Source: an uncultured Candidatus Poseidoniales archaeon (GTDB taxonomy: Archaea > Thermoplasmatota > Poseidoniia > Poseidoniales > Poseidoniaceae). From it: a stretch of 64,000 nt of DNA. The DNA lies in NCBI GenBank assembly GCA_902605365.1, contig CACLCM010000004.1:27795-91794 (forward strand). The letters are read 5' to 3'. Made by a program: the position numbers and the translations under genes. Position 1 is the stretch's first letter. Each line of letters begins with the position of its first letter. Positions 53,050-61,720 of this stretch are shown piece by piece. The notes under the pieces were generated by a model. The model saw nothing but the letters and a program-made list of their open reading frames with translations, was not told the origin of the DNA and did no database searches.

Positions 53050-54573
53050 TCATTCATCCAATCTAGGCAAGGATGCAATGTCTCCGGACTTTTTCTTTGC
53101 TTCAGTGCTAACTAAGTCACCAAAACTCGATGGGATAATTGGTTTGGGCGATATATGAGACATCATCTCTAAGACTTCTTCATCACTTACTTCACCGCCA
53201 TTGCTCTTCGCAAGGTCTTGAATTGAATTCACTAATTGTGATTGACGAGAATGCTCAGCTTGTATCCGTAATGATTCCGCTGTTCTGGGCTTACGCCTGA
53301 ACAATCTTTTTGCGATTTTGTTAGCCCTGCCAATCGATGGTTTCACTAATTCTGCAATAACAGAAGAACCGCGCAATTTCCCATTCCGATTATTCCTGCT
53401 GGTAATTCTGCGCCGGCTGGGCTTTGTAGTCAACTTACTCATCTTTGGATAGCGATCTTTAGGAGTTAGAACCTCATCATCAACAATTGTAGCATCGAGA
53501 GGGACATCTCTACGGGCAGATGCTACTAAGGAAGGAGTTTCAACCTCTTCGAGTGGTTGGTGAAGTGGAGTGTCTGGAGAAGAAAACATCTCAGGATTTA
53601 CCCCAGGAACATGAGCGCCATTTGCTCCTACAAATGAAGGTAAGAATTCGGTTGGAATAGGAGTTGGTTGTGGAGTTACAGTTTGTTGATTGTACGAGGT
53701 TGCACCTTGCTGCTGTATCATTTCGTATGAAGGAGTTGGGCTCGCGTTAGAACGGTGAACGCCCTGATATGGCTGTTGTCGTGGAGGTTCCTGCCAACCA
53801 TTTTGGGCAACATTATGTCTTTGTGTGAATAGATTTGATTGGGCTCTTGAGATAAGACTAGGTGAAATCTCTGGCTGAATGTCCTCTACTTCATCATCCC
53901 AAATTGGCAAATCTAAATCCTCGATTACAATCGCAGGACTCACGTCTTCAACATTTGGATTATTCATTTGTTCAGGAGTTTGGTCCATCGCATCGAGGAA
54001 ATGACTGAGAACTGGAGAAGGAAATAACTCGACGGGTTCTGGAATTAATTCAACTTCATCGAATTCTCTTGAACGTGGATATTCTGAGTCGCTAACCATT
54101 GCATCAACATTCGCTTTAGCATCCTCCAAACTCATTCCATTGTTTATTTTTTGAATAAGAGAACAGAGTCGCATCATCGTAATGTCTGACCCGAATACGG
54201 TGTGACAATCATTAGCATTTGTATCAATTGTCAAAGTCGGCCTTCTTGTGATGAAGTGAGCGGATGAAAGTACAATTCCAGCTGCACCAAGAATCGCTTG
54301 CAAGCGCCCAGTAACCCCTCTCCAAGCGACCCAAATCATAATTGCACCAATGACTCCAAGCCAGCCGGGAACGAGAGTTGTATGATGGTGATGTACTCTT
54401 TTTATCGCATCTAAACGGATATCTAAGGCATGGCCTGAACGTGATTCAAAAGAGACTTGTGATTCGTTCAAGGTCGCCCTGACCTTGCCACGAACTCCTC
54501 CCAGTGAAAGGGAACGAAATTTTATCTCCGACCCCTTGACACTGAGCCCCTCTGGCCTCGTGTCCATATACAT
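53050..54573 (-). CDS. Membrane protein with long disordered, Pro/Gln-rich region, unknown function
   Basis: 507 residues. The N-terminal ~150 look like a small beta (PH-like) domain interrupted by two membrane helices (LVPGWLGVIGAIMIWVAWRGV and LQAILGAAGIVLSSAHFI), with strands such as VSFESRSGHALDIRLDAIKRVHHHHTT. The next ~250 residues are acidic and then Pro/Gln/Asn-rich (QQPYQGVHRSNASPTPSYEMIQQQGATSYNQQ), probably unstructured. A strongly basic stretch follows (KPSRRRITSRNNRNGKLRG...RRKPRTAES). The helical C-terminal end includes SQLVNSIQDLAKSNGGEVSDEEVLEMM. No family recognised. Confidence 0.75.
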   Translation of the reverse strand: MYMDTRPEGLSVKGSEIKFRSLSLGGVRGKVRATLNESQVSFESRSGHALDIRLDAIKRVHHHHTTLVPGWLGVIGAIMIWVAWRGVTGRLQAILGAAGIVLSSAHFITRRPTLTIDTNANDCHTVFGSDITMMRLCSLIQKINNGMSLEDAKANVDAMVSDSEYPRSREFDEVELIPEPVELFPSPVLSHFLDAMDQTPEQMNNPNVEDVSPAIVIEDLDLPIWDDEVEDIQPEISPSLISRAQSNLFTQRHNVAQNGWQEPPRQQPYQGVHRSNASPTPSYEMIQQQGATSYNQQTVTPQPTPIPTEFLPSFVGANGAHVPGVNPEMFSSPDTPLHQPLEEVETPSLVASARRDVPLDATIVDDEVLTPKDRYPKMSKLTTKPSRRRITSRNNRNGKLRGSSVIAELVKPSIGRANKIAKRLFRRKPRTAESLRIQAEHSRQSQLVNSIQDLAKSNGGEVSDEEVLEMMSHISPKPIIPSSFGDLVSTEAKKKSGDIASLPRLDE

Positions 54574-54616
54574 CCCGAACCTTGAACTTCAACCCGAGGT
54601 TATCAACCCACCGTTT

Positions 54617-54636
54617 GGCCCCCCCTAAGGGGGGCC
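54617..54636. terminator. GC-rich hairpin between translation-factor paralogue and 507-residue gene
   Basis: GGCCCCCC-CTAA-GGGGGGCC is a perfect 8-bp stem with a 4-base loop, between two minus-strand genes. Read on the minus strand it lies 58 bases after the translation-factor stop and 43 bases before the next start. Terminator or leader hairpin. Confidence 0.55.
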
Positions 54637-54694
54637 GTTCTTGGCAGTTGTTCAATTAAGCCGAGTTAGTTTAGCGCTACCCATAATTCTGGGC

Positions 54695-55672
54695 TTAGAA
54701 TCTAATTGAGCAATGATTACTGTGGGGGGGGTTCTCTTTACGAATGAATAGTGGCGATTCCCAAGTAACTTCAAGTCCCGAATCCATCGATTCGACCCTT
54801 CCGACGACAAATTGTAAATCGACACTGGCGTGAATAACATCACCAACTGCTAGATTCCTTTTTTGGAATGGAGAAACCGATAATTCCAGTGAACTCTTTT
54901 CATGTTTTTCTAAAGATAAGGGTATTGAGATGCCCTTGTTTTTGTCTTCTACTGCAGGATGGATGATTAGAGAGCCACCTGTCAAGTGGTCTTCTTTTGT
55001 ATTCCTTAATGCAATTCCAACTCTGTCGCCAGCAACTGCCTCTGGCACATCGTCATCCATTACTTGCAAACTCTTCACAGTGCCAGGACCTTCTGCAGGC
55101 AAAAGATGTAATTCATCATGGACCGAAACTGAACCTGATTGAACATAACCTATCGCTACAAGACCAATTCCTTTTACATTGAAATGTTGATCGATTGGAA
55201 CTACCAATGGTTCTTTTTTAGCCGATTCCAAATTCCCTGAAATCTCATCCATCAACCCGTATAGCGCATGACGAATTTCAATTCCGTCATTGCTACACTG
55301 CGTCCAAGATTTCAGACCAGCTTGAGTAAAGAAACCCTTTACTTGGTCTTCATCAATCCATTCTCCTTCTGGAGGATTTATCACCATAATTCCTTTTTCT
55401 ACACCAGCGGATGCAAAACCAACTAGAACCTCTCCGAATGCTGCATTGATCTCATTCACTTCAATCAGCCCAACTCTAGCTGCACAAAGTGCATTGAAAA
55501 ATGGACGAATTCTTTCAGGCATTTTTGCAGGTCTGATGATAGAAAGGATACGAGGGCCATCGGCTCCAGATTCCTTGTGAACATAGGTGTGTACATCGCG
55601 TTGGTCAGTGGCTTTGGCGATTGATTTTGCTAAATCATCGCTGCCTACCATTGCGATATTAAGTACGGTCAT
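54695..55672 (-). CDS. EF-Tu/SelB-like translation factor paralogue with degenerate GTPase domain
   Basis: About 325 residues. The second half is a clear EF-Tu domain 2 (VPIDQHFNVKGIGLVAIGYVQSGSVSVHDELHLLPAEGPGTVKSLQVMDDDVPEAVAGDRVGIALR) followed by a domain 3-like barrel. The N-terminal half keeps the G-domain outline but has lost the nucleotide motifs: AMVGSDDLAKSIAKA stands where GxxxxGK[ST] should be, and no DxxG or NKxD is seen. So it probably cannot hydrolyse GTP. SelB-like relatives without GTPase activity occur in archaea, role unclear. ATG 55672 (MTVLNIAMVG) is preferred over 55711. It is downstream of the PfkB kinase gene on the same strand. Confidence 0.8.
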   Translation of the reverse strand: MTVLNIAMVGSDDLAKSIAKATDQRDVHTYVHKESGADGPRILSIIRPAKMPERIRPFFNALCAARVGLIEVNEINAAFGEVLVGFASAGVEKGIMVINPPEGEWIDEDQVKGFFTQAGLKSWTQCSNDGIEIRHALYGLMDEISGNLESAKKEPLVVPIDQHFNVKGIGLVAIGYVQSGSVSVHDELHLLPAEGPGTVKSLQVMDDDVPEAVAGDRVGIALRNTKEDHLTGGSLIIHPAVEDKNKGISIPLSLEKHEKSSLELSVSPFQKRNLAVGDVIHASVDLQFVVGRVESMDSGLEVTWESPLFIRKENPPHSNHCSIRF

Positions 55673-55711
55673 GGCCTTGCGAGTTGCGCCCTGTTCTTGA
55701 GTATACTGCAA

Positions 55712-56638
55712 TCAAGAAGTGTTAGAGATTATTCTAAACTCTGAAAGGCGATTTTCATATTCCTCAATAGTCAAATCTCTGAGTCTTTCAGTTCCAAAAT
55801 TCTCGATTGTAAAGGATGCTGTAACTGTTGCATGAACCAATGACTCTGCTAATTCCTTACGTGAAACCTCTCCAGAGCCTTGCGCTAAAATCTGCGATAA
55901 TGCCCCTGCGAATGAGTCGCCACAACCAGTGGGGTCTGTTAGATTGGAAGTTGGAAAAGCTGGTATTGAGATTAGCCCATCCGGGTGCAATGCTAGAACT
56001 CCATGCTCCCCCCGTTTGACTACTAGCATCCCGCCATTTTTCAATTTGAGAACGGCTTTTGCCGCAGTTACTAAATTGTCATCAGAAGCAAGCATTCTAA
56101 CTTCAGCATCATTGAGTACAACTAAGTCAACGCTTTTGATAACATCGAGCAACTCATCAAGCGCGATATCAATCCATAAATTCATTGAATCCAATATTGA
56201 AATCCTTCGGGCTTTTGCTTGCGATAAAACTGAGGATTGTAAAGCCGGGTGTAAATTTGCACACATCAGTACCTTCGGTGATGTGTGAGTAGGAGGGACC
56301 TTTGGCTGGAAGTTTTCGAATACATTGAGATGAGTTTCATGAGTTACTGCCTCTGACATATCACCATGGTAAGACCCCTTCCAACGAAATGTTTGACCGG
56401 CTGTTGACTCAATTCCATCTACATTTAATCCCGCAGAATGATACCATCCTAAATGCTCAGATTTGAAATCTTCACCAATCACGCCAACTAATCCGACGCC
56501 TTTGCCTTTTAGCCTTCTATTGTGAAAAGCGGCGGAAAATCCACCATATGAAGCTGAACCTCCAAGTTCATCTTCCCTTGCTCCGAAAGGAGTTTCTAGT
56601 GAGTCGTAGGCTAGACTGCCAACGATTAGTACATCCAT
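55712..56638 (-). CDS. PfkB/ribokinase-family carbohydrate or nucleoside kinase
   Basis: About 308 residues. N-terminal MDVLIVGSLAYDSLETPFGAREDELGGSASYGGFSAAFHN gives the family's first signature (GGSA..). The second, LTDPTGCGDSFAGALSQIL, contains the catalytic Asp and anion hole. It phosphorylates a sugar, nucleoside or similar alcohol using ATP; the substrate is not evident. I chose ATG 56638. The track start lies inside accC, while this ATG is five bases after the accC stop. It is in a run with accC upstream and the translation-factor paralogue downstream. Confidence 0.9.
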   Translation of the reverse strand: MDVLIVGSLAYDSLETPFGAREDELGGSASYGGFSAAFHNRRLKGKGVGLVGVIGEDFKSEHLGWYHSAGLNVDGIESTAGQTFRWKGSYHGDMSEAVTHETHLNVFENFQPKVPPTHTSPKVLMCANLHPALQSSVLSQAKARRISILDSMNLWIDIALDELLDVIKSVDLVVLNDAEVRMLASDDNLVTAAKAVLKLKNGGMLVVKRGEHGVLALHPDGLISIPAFPTSNLTDPTGCGDSFAGALSQILAQGSGEVSRKELAESLVHATVTASFTIENFGTERLRDLTIEEYENRLSEFRIISNTS

Positions 56639-56642
56639 TTTA

Positions 56643-57983
56643 TCATCCCAATAGATGGTCATGTTCATCGATATACGCAATTGTAATATCGCCTGCCAAG
56701 AAATCTTCTTCATCCATTATTCTACGGTGTAATGGGATAAGGTGATCGACCCCTGTGATTATAGTTTCATCAAGAGCCGTTCGCATTCTTTTAATCGCCG
56801 ATTCACGGTCGGGGCCCCAAGCGAGTAATTTTGCTAACAAACTGTCGAAACATCCTGGCATTTCGTAACCAGGGTGGGCATGAGTATCGCAACGAATTCC
56901 AAACCCTGACGGGAAGTGACATTCCCAAAGGCGGCCCGGTGAAGGAATGAAATTAGTTGTGTCTTCTGCATTTAGACGACACTGTATTGCATGTCCCCTG
57001 ATAACTACATCATCTTGTGAGATGGGTAGGTCTTCTCCTTGTGCAACTCTAATTCCCAACTCAACTAAGTTATATCCTGTGATTAATTCTGTAACCGTAT
57101 GTTCAACTTGTACTCTGGGATTAACCTCTAGGAAGTAAAAATCACCATTACTATCTCTCAAAAATTCAAATGTTGCAAGACCTTTGTATCCAACAGATTC
57201 CGCCCCTGCGCAGACTAATGCACCGATCTCAGCTCGTTTTTCATCACTGAGCCATGGCCCTTCCTCAACCAATTTTTGATGCCTTCTTTGAATAGAACAA
57301 AATCTCTCACCGAAGTGTATGGCTTTCTTTCCATCTCCTAGAACTTGGAATTCTACATGTTGTGCTCCTTCGATGTATTTCTCTACGAACACTCTACTAT
57401 CGCCAAATGCAGACTTTGCACGACTCTGACATAATTTGAGAGCGCCCTCGAATTCATCGGCTTTGTTGACTATCTGCATACCGATACCTCCGCCACCCGC
57501 AGCGGCTTTGATGATTACAGGATAACCAATTTCATCGGCAAGTGAACTCGCAACGTCCGCTGATGATATTGGCTCACTACTTCCTTTGGCAGTGGGTAAA
57601 CCTGCAGCTTCCATTGCCGCCCTAGCCTCGATTTTATCACCAAGTAACGTGATTACTTCTGACGCAGGCCCAATAAATGTAATTCCTTCTTCTTCCAATC
57701 TCTTAACGAAATGTGCATTCTCTGCAAGGAATCCATATCCTGGATGAACGGCATCACAATTCAAATCTTTAGCAGCTTTTACTACCGCTTCGATGTCTAG
57801 ATATGAATCTAAAGGGTTGGAGCGCATTATTGGGTAAGCAACATCTGCGAACCTCACAGGTAGCGATAGTCGGTCTTCCCTTCCGTGGATAATAGCCGCT
57901 TCAATACCCATGTCACGAAGGGTTCTAAGAATCCTCAATGCGATTTCACCGCGGTTCGCAATCAGCACACGCTTGAATGCCAT
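56643..57983 (-). CDS. accC: Biotin carboxylase subunit of acetyl/propionyl-CoA carboxylase
   Basis: About 446 residues with an ATP-grasp fold. It has N-terminal MAFKRVLIANRGEIALRILRTLRDMG, the ATP loop KAAAGGGGIGMQIV, the catalytic EVNPRVQVEHTVTELITGYNLVE, and RGHAIQCRLNAED. It carboxylates biotin on a carrier protein using bicarbonate and ATP. In archaea this usually serves propionyl-CoA or acetyl-CoA carboxylase. Neither the biotin carrier nor the carboxyltransferase is in the window. With IcmF it hints at branched-chain or odd-chain acyl-CoA metabolism. It could also make malonyl-CoA for the synthase operon, but this is inference. ATG 57983 fits the family start. Confidence 0.95.
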   Translation of the reverse strand: MAFKRVLIANRGEIALRILRTLRDMGIEAAIIHGREDRLSLPVRFADVAYPIMRSNPLDSYLDIEAVVKAAKDLNCDAVHPGYGFLAENAHFVKRLEEEGITFIGPASEVITLLGDKIEARAAMEAAGLPTAKGSSEPISSADVASSLADEIGYPVIIKAAAGGGGIGMQIVNKADEFEGALKLCQSRAKSAFGDSRVFVEKYIEGAQHVEFQVLGDGKKAIHFGERFCSIQRRHQKLVEEGPWLSDEKRAEIGALVCAGAESVGYKGLATFEFLRDSNGDFYFLEVNPRVQVEHTVTELITGYNLVELGIRVAQGEDLPISQDDVVIRGHAIQCRLNAEDTTNFIPSPGRLWECHFPSGFGIRCDTHAHPGYEMPGCFDSLLAKLLAWGPDRESAIKRMRTALDETIITGVDHLIPLHRRIMDEEDFLAGDITIAYIDEHDHLLG

Positions 57984-58142
57984 GATTGATGCGAATCGCA
58001 TCTATTCTATGATGAAAGCGGTTGAAATCGAGTCTAAATGACCCTTTGTTAGCCCCGAATAACGGAAGCAAAGTACCTAATTATGTAACTAAGAGGGAAA
58101 ATTTTGGGTTCTCCTTATAGGATAGCCAAACAATTTGGAAAC

Positions 58143-58613
58143 ATGTCCGATGATACAAACACTGGCGCAGCCACGGTCCAGCGCCTTGCCGGCAGAGACC
58201 TCAATCAAGATGGAAGAGTTGTAAATTTAGTGATTTGTGGCAACTCAAGGTTTTACGATTATGAATGGTTGGAAGAGCAATTAGAACAATGGATAAAATG
58301 GAACGCATATCCAGATTTGATAATCATTGGTGGCGCAAGTGGAGTTGATTACCTCTCTGAAAGATGGGCCAATAATCACGCTATACCAATGGCCATTTTC
58401 TCAGAGGCATGGAATGAGCCTAGAAAGGGACTACAAGACACAGGTAGGCCAGAAGCATCGCCAACTCTGGGTGACAAAATGCTAGAACATGCTACACACG
58501 TATTGGCATTCCCTGGCCCAAAATCAAAGTGGACCACCATCATGATTAAACGCGCAAGAGAAAAGGGACTTAATGCAGTTGAGATTCCAACTCCACCTGA
58601 GGGTGAAGCCTGA
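58143..58613 (+). CDS. SLOG-fold protein of the DUF2493 (YspA-like) family
   Basis: About 156 residues of Rossmann-like SLOG fold. It has LVICGNSRFYDYEWLEEQLEQWI, then LIIIGGASGVDYLSERWANNHAIPMAIF with the conserved GGA.GVD nucleotide-binding motif, and HVLAFPGPKSKWTTIMIKRAREKG. SLOG proteins bind nucleotide-derived ligands. Members sit in DNA-uptake, signalling and defence contexts, but many are of unknown role, as here. ATG 58143 (MSDDTNTGAA) is chosen over the track's TTG at 58104. The 3' end abuts the convergent cysJ-like gene. Confidence 0.85.
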   Translation: MSDDTNTGAATVQRLAGRDLNQDGRVVNLVICGNSRFYDYEWLEEQLEQWIKWNAYPDLIIIGGASGVDYLSERWANNHAIPMAIFSEAWNEPRKGLQDTGRPEASPTLGDKMLEHATHVLAFPGPKSKWTTIMIKRAREKGLNAVEIPTPPEGEA

Positions 58614-60416
58614 TTAGTAGACGTCACGAAGGTAACGCTTCTCTTCTTTCATCATTGTCTTTTCAATGAAATAAGTCGCATCTTCGTCCGACATTCCGCC
58701 ATGTTCTTTGGCAATCTCAATTAAAGCACGATGAACATCTTTTGCCATGTAGGTCTTATCGCCACAGATGTAGAAATATGCTCCTCTTTCAAACCATTCC
58801 CAGATTCTTGCGCCGTGCTCTTTGAGTCTGTGTTGAACATAGATTTTTTCTTCTTGGTCACGGGACCAAGCTGTCGTAAATTCGTAAAGATGTCCTTCAT
58901 CTAGCCAAGACTCGATGGACTCCTTGTAGTAGAATTCTGTCTTTTCTGACTGGTCGCCAAAGAACAACCAGTTCTTTCCACTTCCACCATCGTGTATGCG
59001 CTGCTCCATGAAGGCCCTGAAAGGAGCAATTCCGGTACCAGGCCCGACCATGATAATGTCGGTAGATGTATCTGCAGGTAGTACGAATGATTTGGTTGGA
59101 GACATGAATACTCCAACATCTGTCTCGTTTACTTCGACTTCATCAGCCATGTAAACTGTACAAAGTCCACCTCTGTCACGGCCATGATGAGAATACCTGA
59201 CTATTCCGACTGTAAGTTCTACAAATCCAGGGTGTGCGTCATGACTACTTGCAATAGAATACAACCGAGGTTTTAGTTTATCAGCAATTTCAAGGAACTC
59301 TTCAGCAGAATAATTTACGTCGAAATCCCTCATCACATCAATGTAGTCACGGGACCAGATATAATCCTCCATTGCTTTGGGGTCTGAAGTAAGATTTTCG
59401 ACTCTACCAACTGGATCGTCTCCTGGTATCGAAGGTAACAATTCAGATTGAAGAGGAGCATCTCCTCCCATCCAATCCGAACCATTTCCTGCGACAGATT
59501 CTCGATATCTTTCAATTAGTTTGACTGTAATCCTCATCCCACTGGATGTTACTTTCTCAGAAAGCGAGTTCACGAATTTCTTGTTTACGCGGTGGATTTC
59601 AAAGTCTTTCTTCAATGCCTCTCTAAGAGTACGGTCACCACTACGAGTGGATACTATTTGTGACTCATCCCAACCTGCAGTTTCGATGAGTAAATTGACG
59701 GTTTCTTCGGGATTCTCTGAAACAACACCCAAAGCATCTCCTACCTTGTAGTCTAAACCAGAATCCCCTAAGTCGAATACTATGTGCCTAGTCTCTTTTC
59801 TAGAACCTTCACCATTTAGAATATAACATTCAGTGATTTTAGACATGTAAGGGTTTTTCGCACTCCATGCTGATTTGCCATTACTTGCGGCGACTTCTTT
59901 TGGGGCTTCTTTTACTGCCTCTACAACTGGTTCTGGTTCTGAAGTTGTCAGAGTGATTTCAATTGACGCCATGGCTGGAATAACCTTGTCGACCCAAATC
60001 TTCCACTCAGGTTCGAAATCAACATCACACAATTGTACATCTGAAACTCTATTCGCACCTAATTCATTGAACTTATTATCCCAGTCAATTCCAGCTTGGC
60101 AATATTCGTCATAAGATGTATCTCCTATGGCACAAACTGAATAGTTAACTCCAGATAAAGATGGGTTTTTTGCACATACATCATCCCACATTTCTGCTGC
60201 GTTATCTGGCATTTCGCCTTCGCCCCATGTAGAAGTGATAATCAAAATACGCTTGTGTTTTTGTAATTCATTAGCCGGATAGTTGTCCATATCGATAACT
60301 GTAGTTTCCAATCCACTCTTGTCTGCTATTTTCTTAGTTTGCATAGCCAAATCTTCAGCATTTCCTGTTTGCGTACCAAAAAATATTGCGAGGGATTTAT
60401 CTTGATTTTCAGACAT
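58614..60416 (-). CDS. cysJ: CysJ/P450-reductase-type NADPH diflavin reductase
   Basis: A 600-residue diflavin enzyme. The flavodoxin domain (IFFGTQTGNAEDLAMQ, TSTWGEGEMPDNA, CAIGDTSYDEYC) is followed by a linker. The FAD domain has RLYSIASS and the flavin site GGLCTVYMAD. The NADPH domain has MVGPGTGIAPFRAFMEQR, FFGDQSEKTEFYY and YICGDKTYMAKDV, and it ends RYLRDVY as in CysJ. It passes electrons from NADPH through FAD and FMN to a partner, such as the sulfite reductase hemoprotein in CysJ systems. No cysI is beside it, so the partner may be encoded elsewhere or be a different acceptor. All cofactor motifs are intact. Confidence 0.9.
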   Translation of the reverse strand: MSENQDKSLAIFFGTQTGNAEDLAMQTKKIADKSGLETTVIDMDNYPANELQKHKRILIITSTWGEGEMPDNAAEMWDDVCAKNPSLSGVNYSVCAIGDTSYDEYCQAGIDWDNKFNELGANRVSDVQLCDVDFEPEWKIWVDKVIPAMASIEITLTTSEPEPVVEAVKEAPKEVAASNGKSAWSAKNPYMSKITECYILNGEGSRKETRHIVFDLGDSGLDYKVGDALGVVSENPEETVNLLIETAGWDESQIVSTRSGDRTLREALKKDFEIHRVNKKFVNSLSEKVTSSGMRITVKLIERYRESVAGNGSDWMGGDAPLQSELLPSIPGDDPVGRVENLTSDPKAMEDYIWSRDYIDVMRDFDVNYSAEEFLEIADKLKPRLYSIASSHDAHPGFVELTVGIVRYSHHGRDRGGLCTVYMADEVEVNETDVGVFMSPTKSFVLPADTSTDIIMVGPGTGIAPFRAFMEQRIHDGGSGKNWLFFGDQSEKTEFYYKESIESWLDEGHLYEFTTAWSRDQEEKIYVQHRLKEHGARIWEWFERGAYFYICGDKTYMAKDVHRALIEIAKEHGGMSDEDATYFIEKTMMKEEKRYLRDVY

Positions 60417-60540
60417 GTTGGTAACATCCTGTTGGTGCGGGCATCAAAGCACCCACACTCGCTATGATTCGGGCGACCTGAACCGAATAGATGAATGTTA
60501 GGTGCGATGGTGTCTTAGAGTTGAAGCACTTGCACGCACT

Positions 60541-61305
60541 ATGGTCCTCGTGGAATTACTCGGAAGTGGCAACGCTTTCTTGCCATCAGGAAGGCTCCAT
60601 TCATTCTTGGCAATAGACAAACACATTGTCGTAGATTGCCCACCCACAGCATTAGCGAGTTTACGAAAAGCGGGAATAAGTCCGGCAGATATTGACACTA
60701 TTTTGATAACTCACGTACACGGAGACCATGTGTTTGGATTTCCATTCTTCCTCCTAGAAAGAAAATATATTTCTGACCGTGAAGGCTTGAAGGAATTAAC
60801 AGTCGCTGGCTCTAGTGGTGTCAAAGAAAGGTTAACCCATTTATGCAATTTAGCCTACCCTGGCTCCCTCGAAGAAATTCTTGAAACAATAAATTGGGTG
60901 GATGTGCCAAATTTAGAAGGATGGACTATGGAGAGATTCGAAGTTCTTCATGAACCTGAAGTCGACCCTCACGGATGGATGATGACTAATGATGAAGGAT
61001 GGTCAATGATCCATTCTGGAGATTCTGGACCTTTCGAAGATTTATGGGGCCGCATTGGAAGATGTAGTTTTGCTGTTGTCGAAATGGGAGTGCCTGAATG
61101 GGTGAATACAGAATATCACCATAAGCCAAGTGATATCACCAAATTAGCCAACAAATACCCCAATACGAAAATGGTGATAACTCATACATTTATTGATTCA
61201 GATTACCAGATTATTACGAAAGAGGTTCCAGATTTCCCCCCCAATGTAATACACGGCGAGGATGGAATGGAATTTGAGATAAACTCTGACGGCTTAGTTT
61301 TGTAA
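60541..61305 (+). CDS. Metallo-beta-lactamase-fold hydrolase (RNase Z-like group)
   Basis: About 254 residues. It begins MVLVELLGSGNAFLPSGRLHSFLAI as in RNase Z/phosphodiesterase-like MBL proteins. The zinc motif THVHGDHVFGFPFF (HxHxDH) is present, as are later ligands: Asp in MIHSGDSGPFEDL and His in MVITHTF. The long exosite arm of tRNase Z is not evident, so it may instead cleave a cyclic nucleotide, phosphonate or other ester. I chose ATG 60541; the track's ATG at 60502 adds a short tail unlike the family. It is divergent from the cysJ-like gene. A long AT-rich region follows. Confidence 0.85.
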   Translation: MVLVELLGSGNAFLPSGRLHSFLAIDKHIVVDCPPTALASLRKAGISPADIDTILITHVHGDHVFGFPFFLLERKYISDREGLKELTVAGSSGVKERLTHLCNLAYPGSLEEILETINWVDVPNLEGWTMERFEVLHEPEVDPHGWMMTNDEGWSMIHSGDSGPFEDLWGRIGRCSFAVVEMGVPEWVNTEYHHKPSDITKLANKYPNTKMVITHTFIDSDYQIITKEVPDFPPNVIHGEDGMEFEINSDGLVL

Positions 61306-61341
61306 TTATTATGGCTATAAAAGTAACAGCAGAACCCGTTC

Positions 61342-61365
61342 TTTTTTTAGGGGGTCCTAAAAAAA
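61342..61365. repeat. Perfect T/A-rich inverted repeat (terminator or origin element)
   Basis: TTTTTTTAGG-GGGT-CCTAAAAAAA is a perfect 10-bp stem, 37 bases after the MBL-fold gene stop. On the plus strand it reads T-run, hairpin loop, A-run, so it would not leave a 3' T tail. That makes it less typical as a plus-strand terminator and keeps a DNA-level role possible. Confidence 0.55.
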
Positions 61366-61703
61366 ATGCACCATCACCCCTTGTTTCAGAATCATCAAGC
61401 TGTAAAAAATTATAATCTCAACTAATTATTTCTGTTTAAACTTTTGACGGCGAAGATTCTAGATCGGAATGATGGAAAATTAACTTCCGGCGTAATGGAA
61501 AAAAAATCGGGTTCACAGTGGAGTCTTTTAATAGGTAATGAAATAAAATTCAACTTCCTTTTTATACCCCCAATTGAATTGCAATAAGTGAGCAAAACCT
61601 CACTATCGATTCGAGTTTTGGGACTACCCTTATATGGTGGACTCGGACTCCCTTAAGGCATCACGCATGATGTAGGCCGGCTCAACAACGTGCATGATAA
61701 AAA

Positions 61704-61711
61704 CAAGGAGG
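61704..61711 (+). promoter_or_regulatory. Shine-Dalgarno that decides the cdc6 start
   Basis: AAGGAGGTG is a near-perfect ribosome binding site. It ends nine bases before TTG at 61721 and lies inside the ORF if ATG 61694 is used. It therefore supports the TTG start. Confidence 0.7.
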
Positions 61712-61720
61712 TGTTATTTT

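Larger units (their letters stand above)
61306..61720. other. AT-rich intergenic region before orc1/cdc6, candidate replication origin
   Basis: This 415-base stretch without a gene is the longest in the window. It holds a perfect T/A-rich inverted repeat, AT-rich stretches (for example around 61400-61440) and two partial matches to euryarchaeal origin-recognition boxes: minus-strand TTCTGAAACAAGGGGTG at 61375-61391 and plus-strand TTCACAGTGGAGTC at 61512-61525. In many archaea the origin lies directly beside orc1/cdc6. The box matches are imperfect, so this is a candidate only. The part nearest the gene also carries its promoter and ribosome binding site. Confidence 0.5.
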
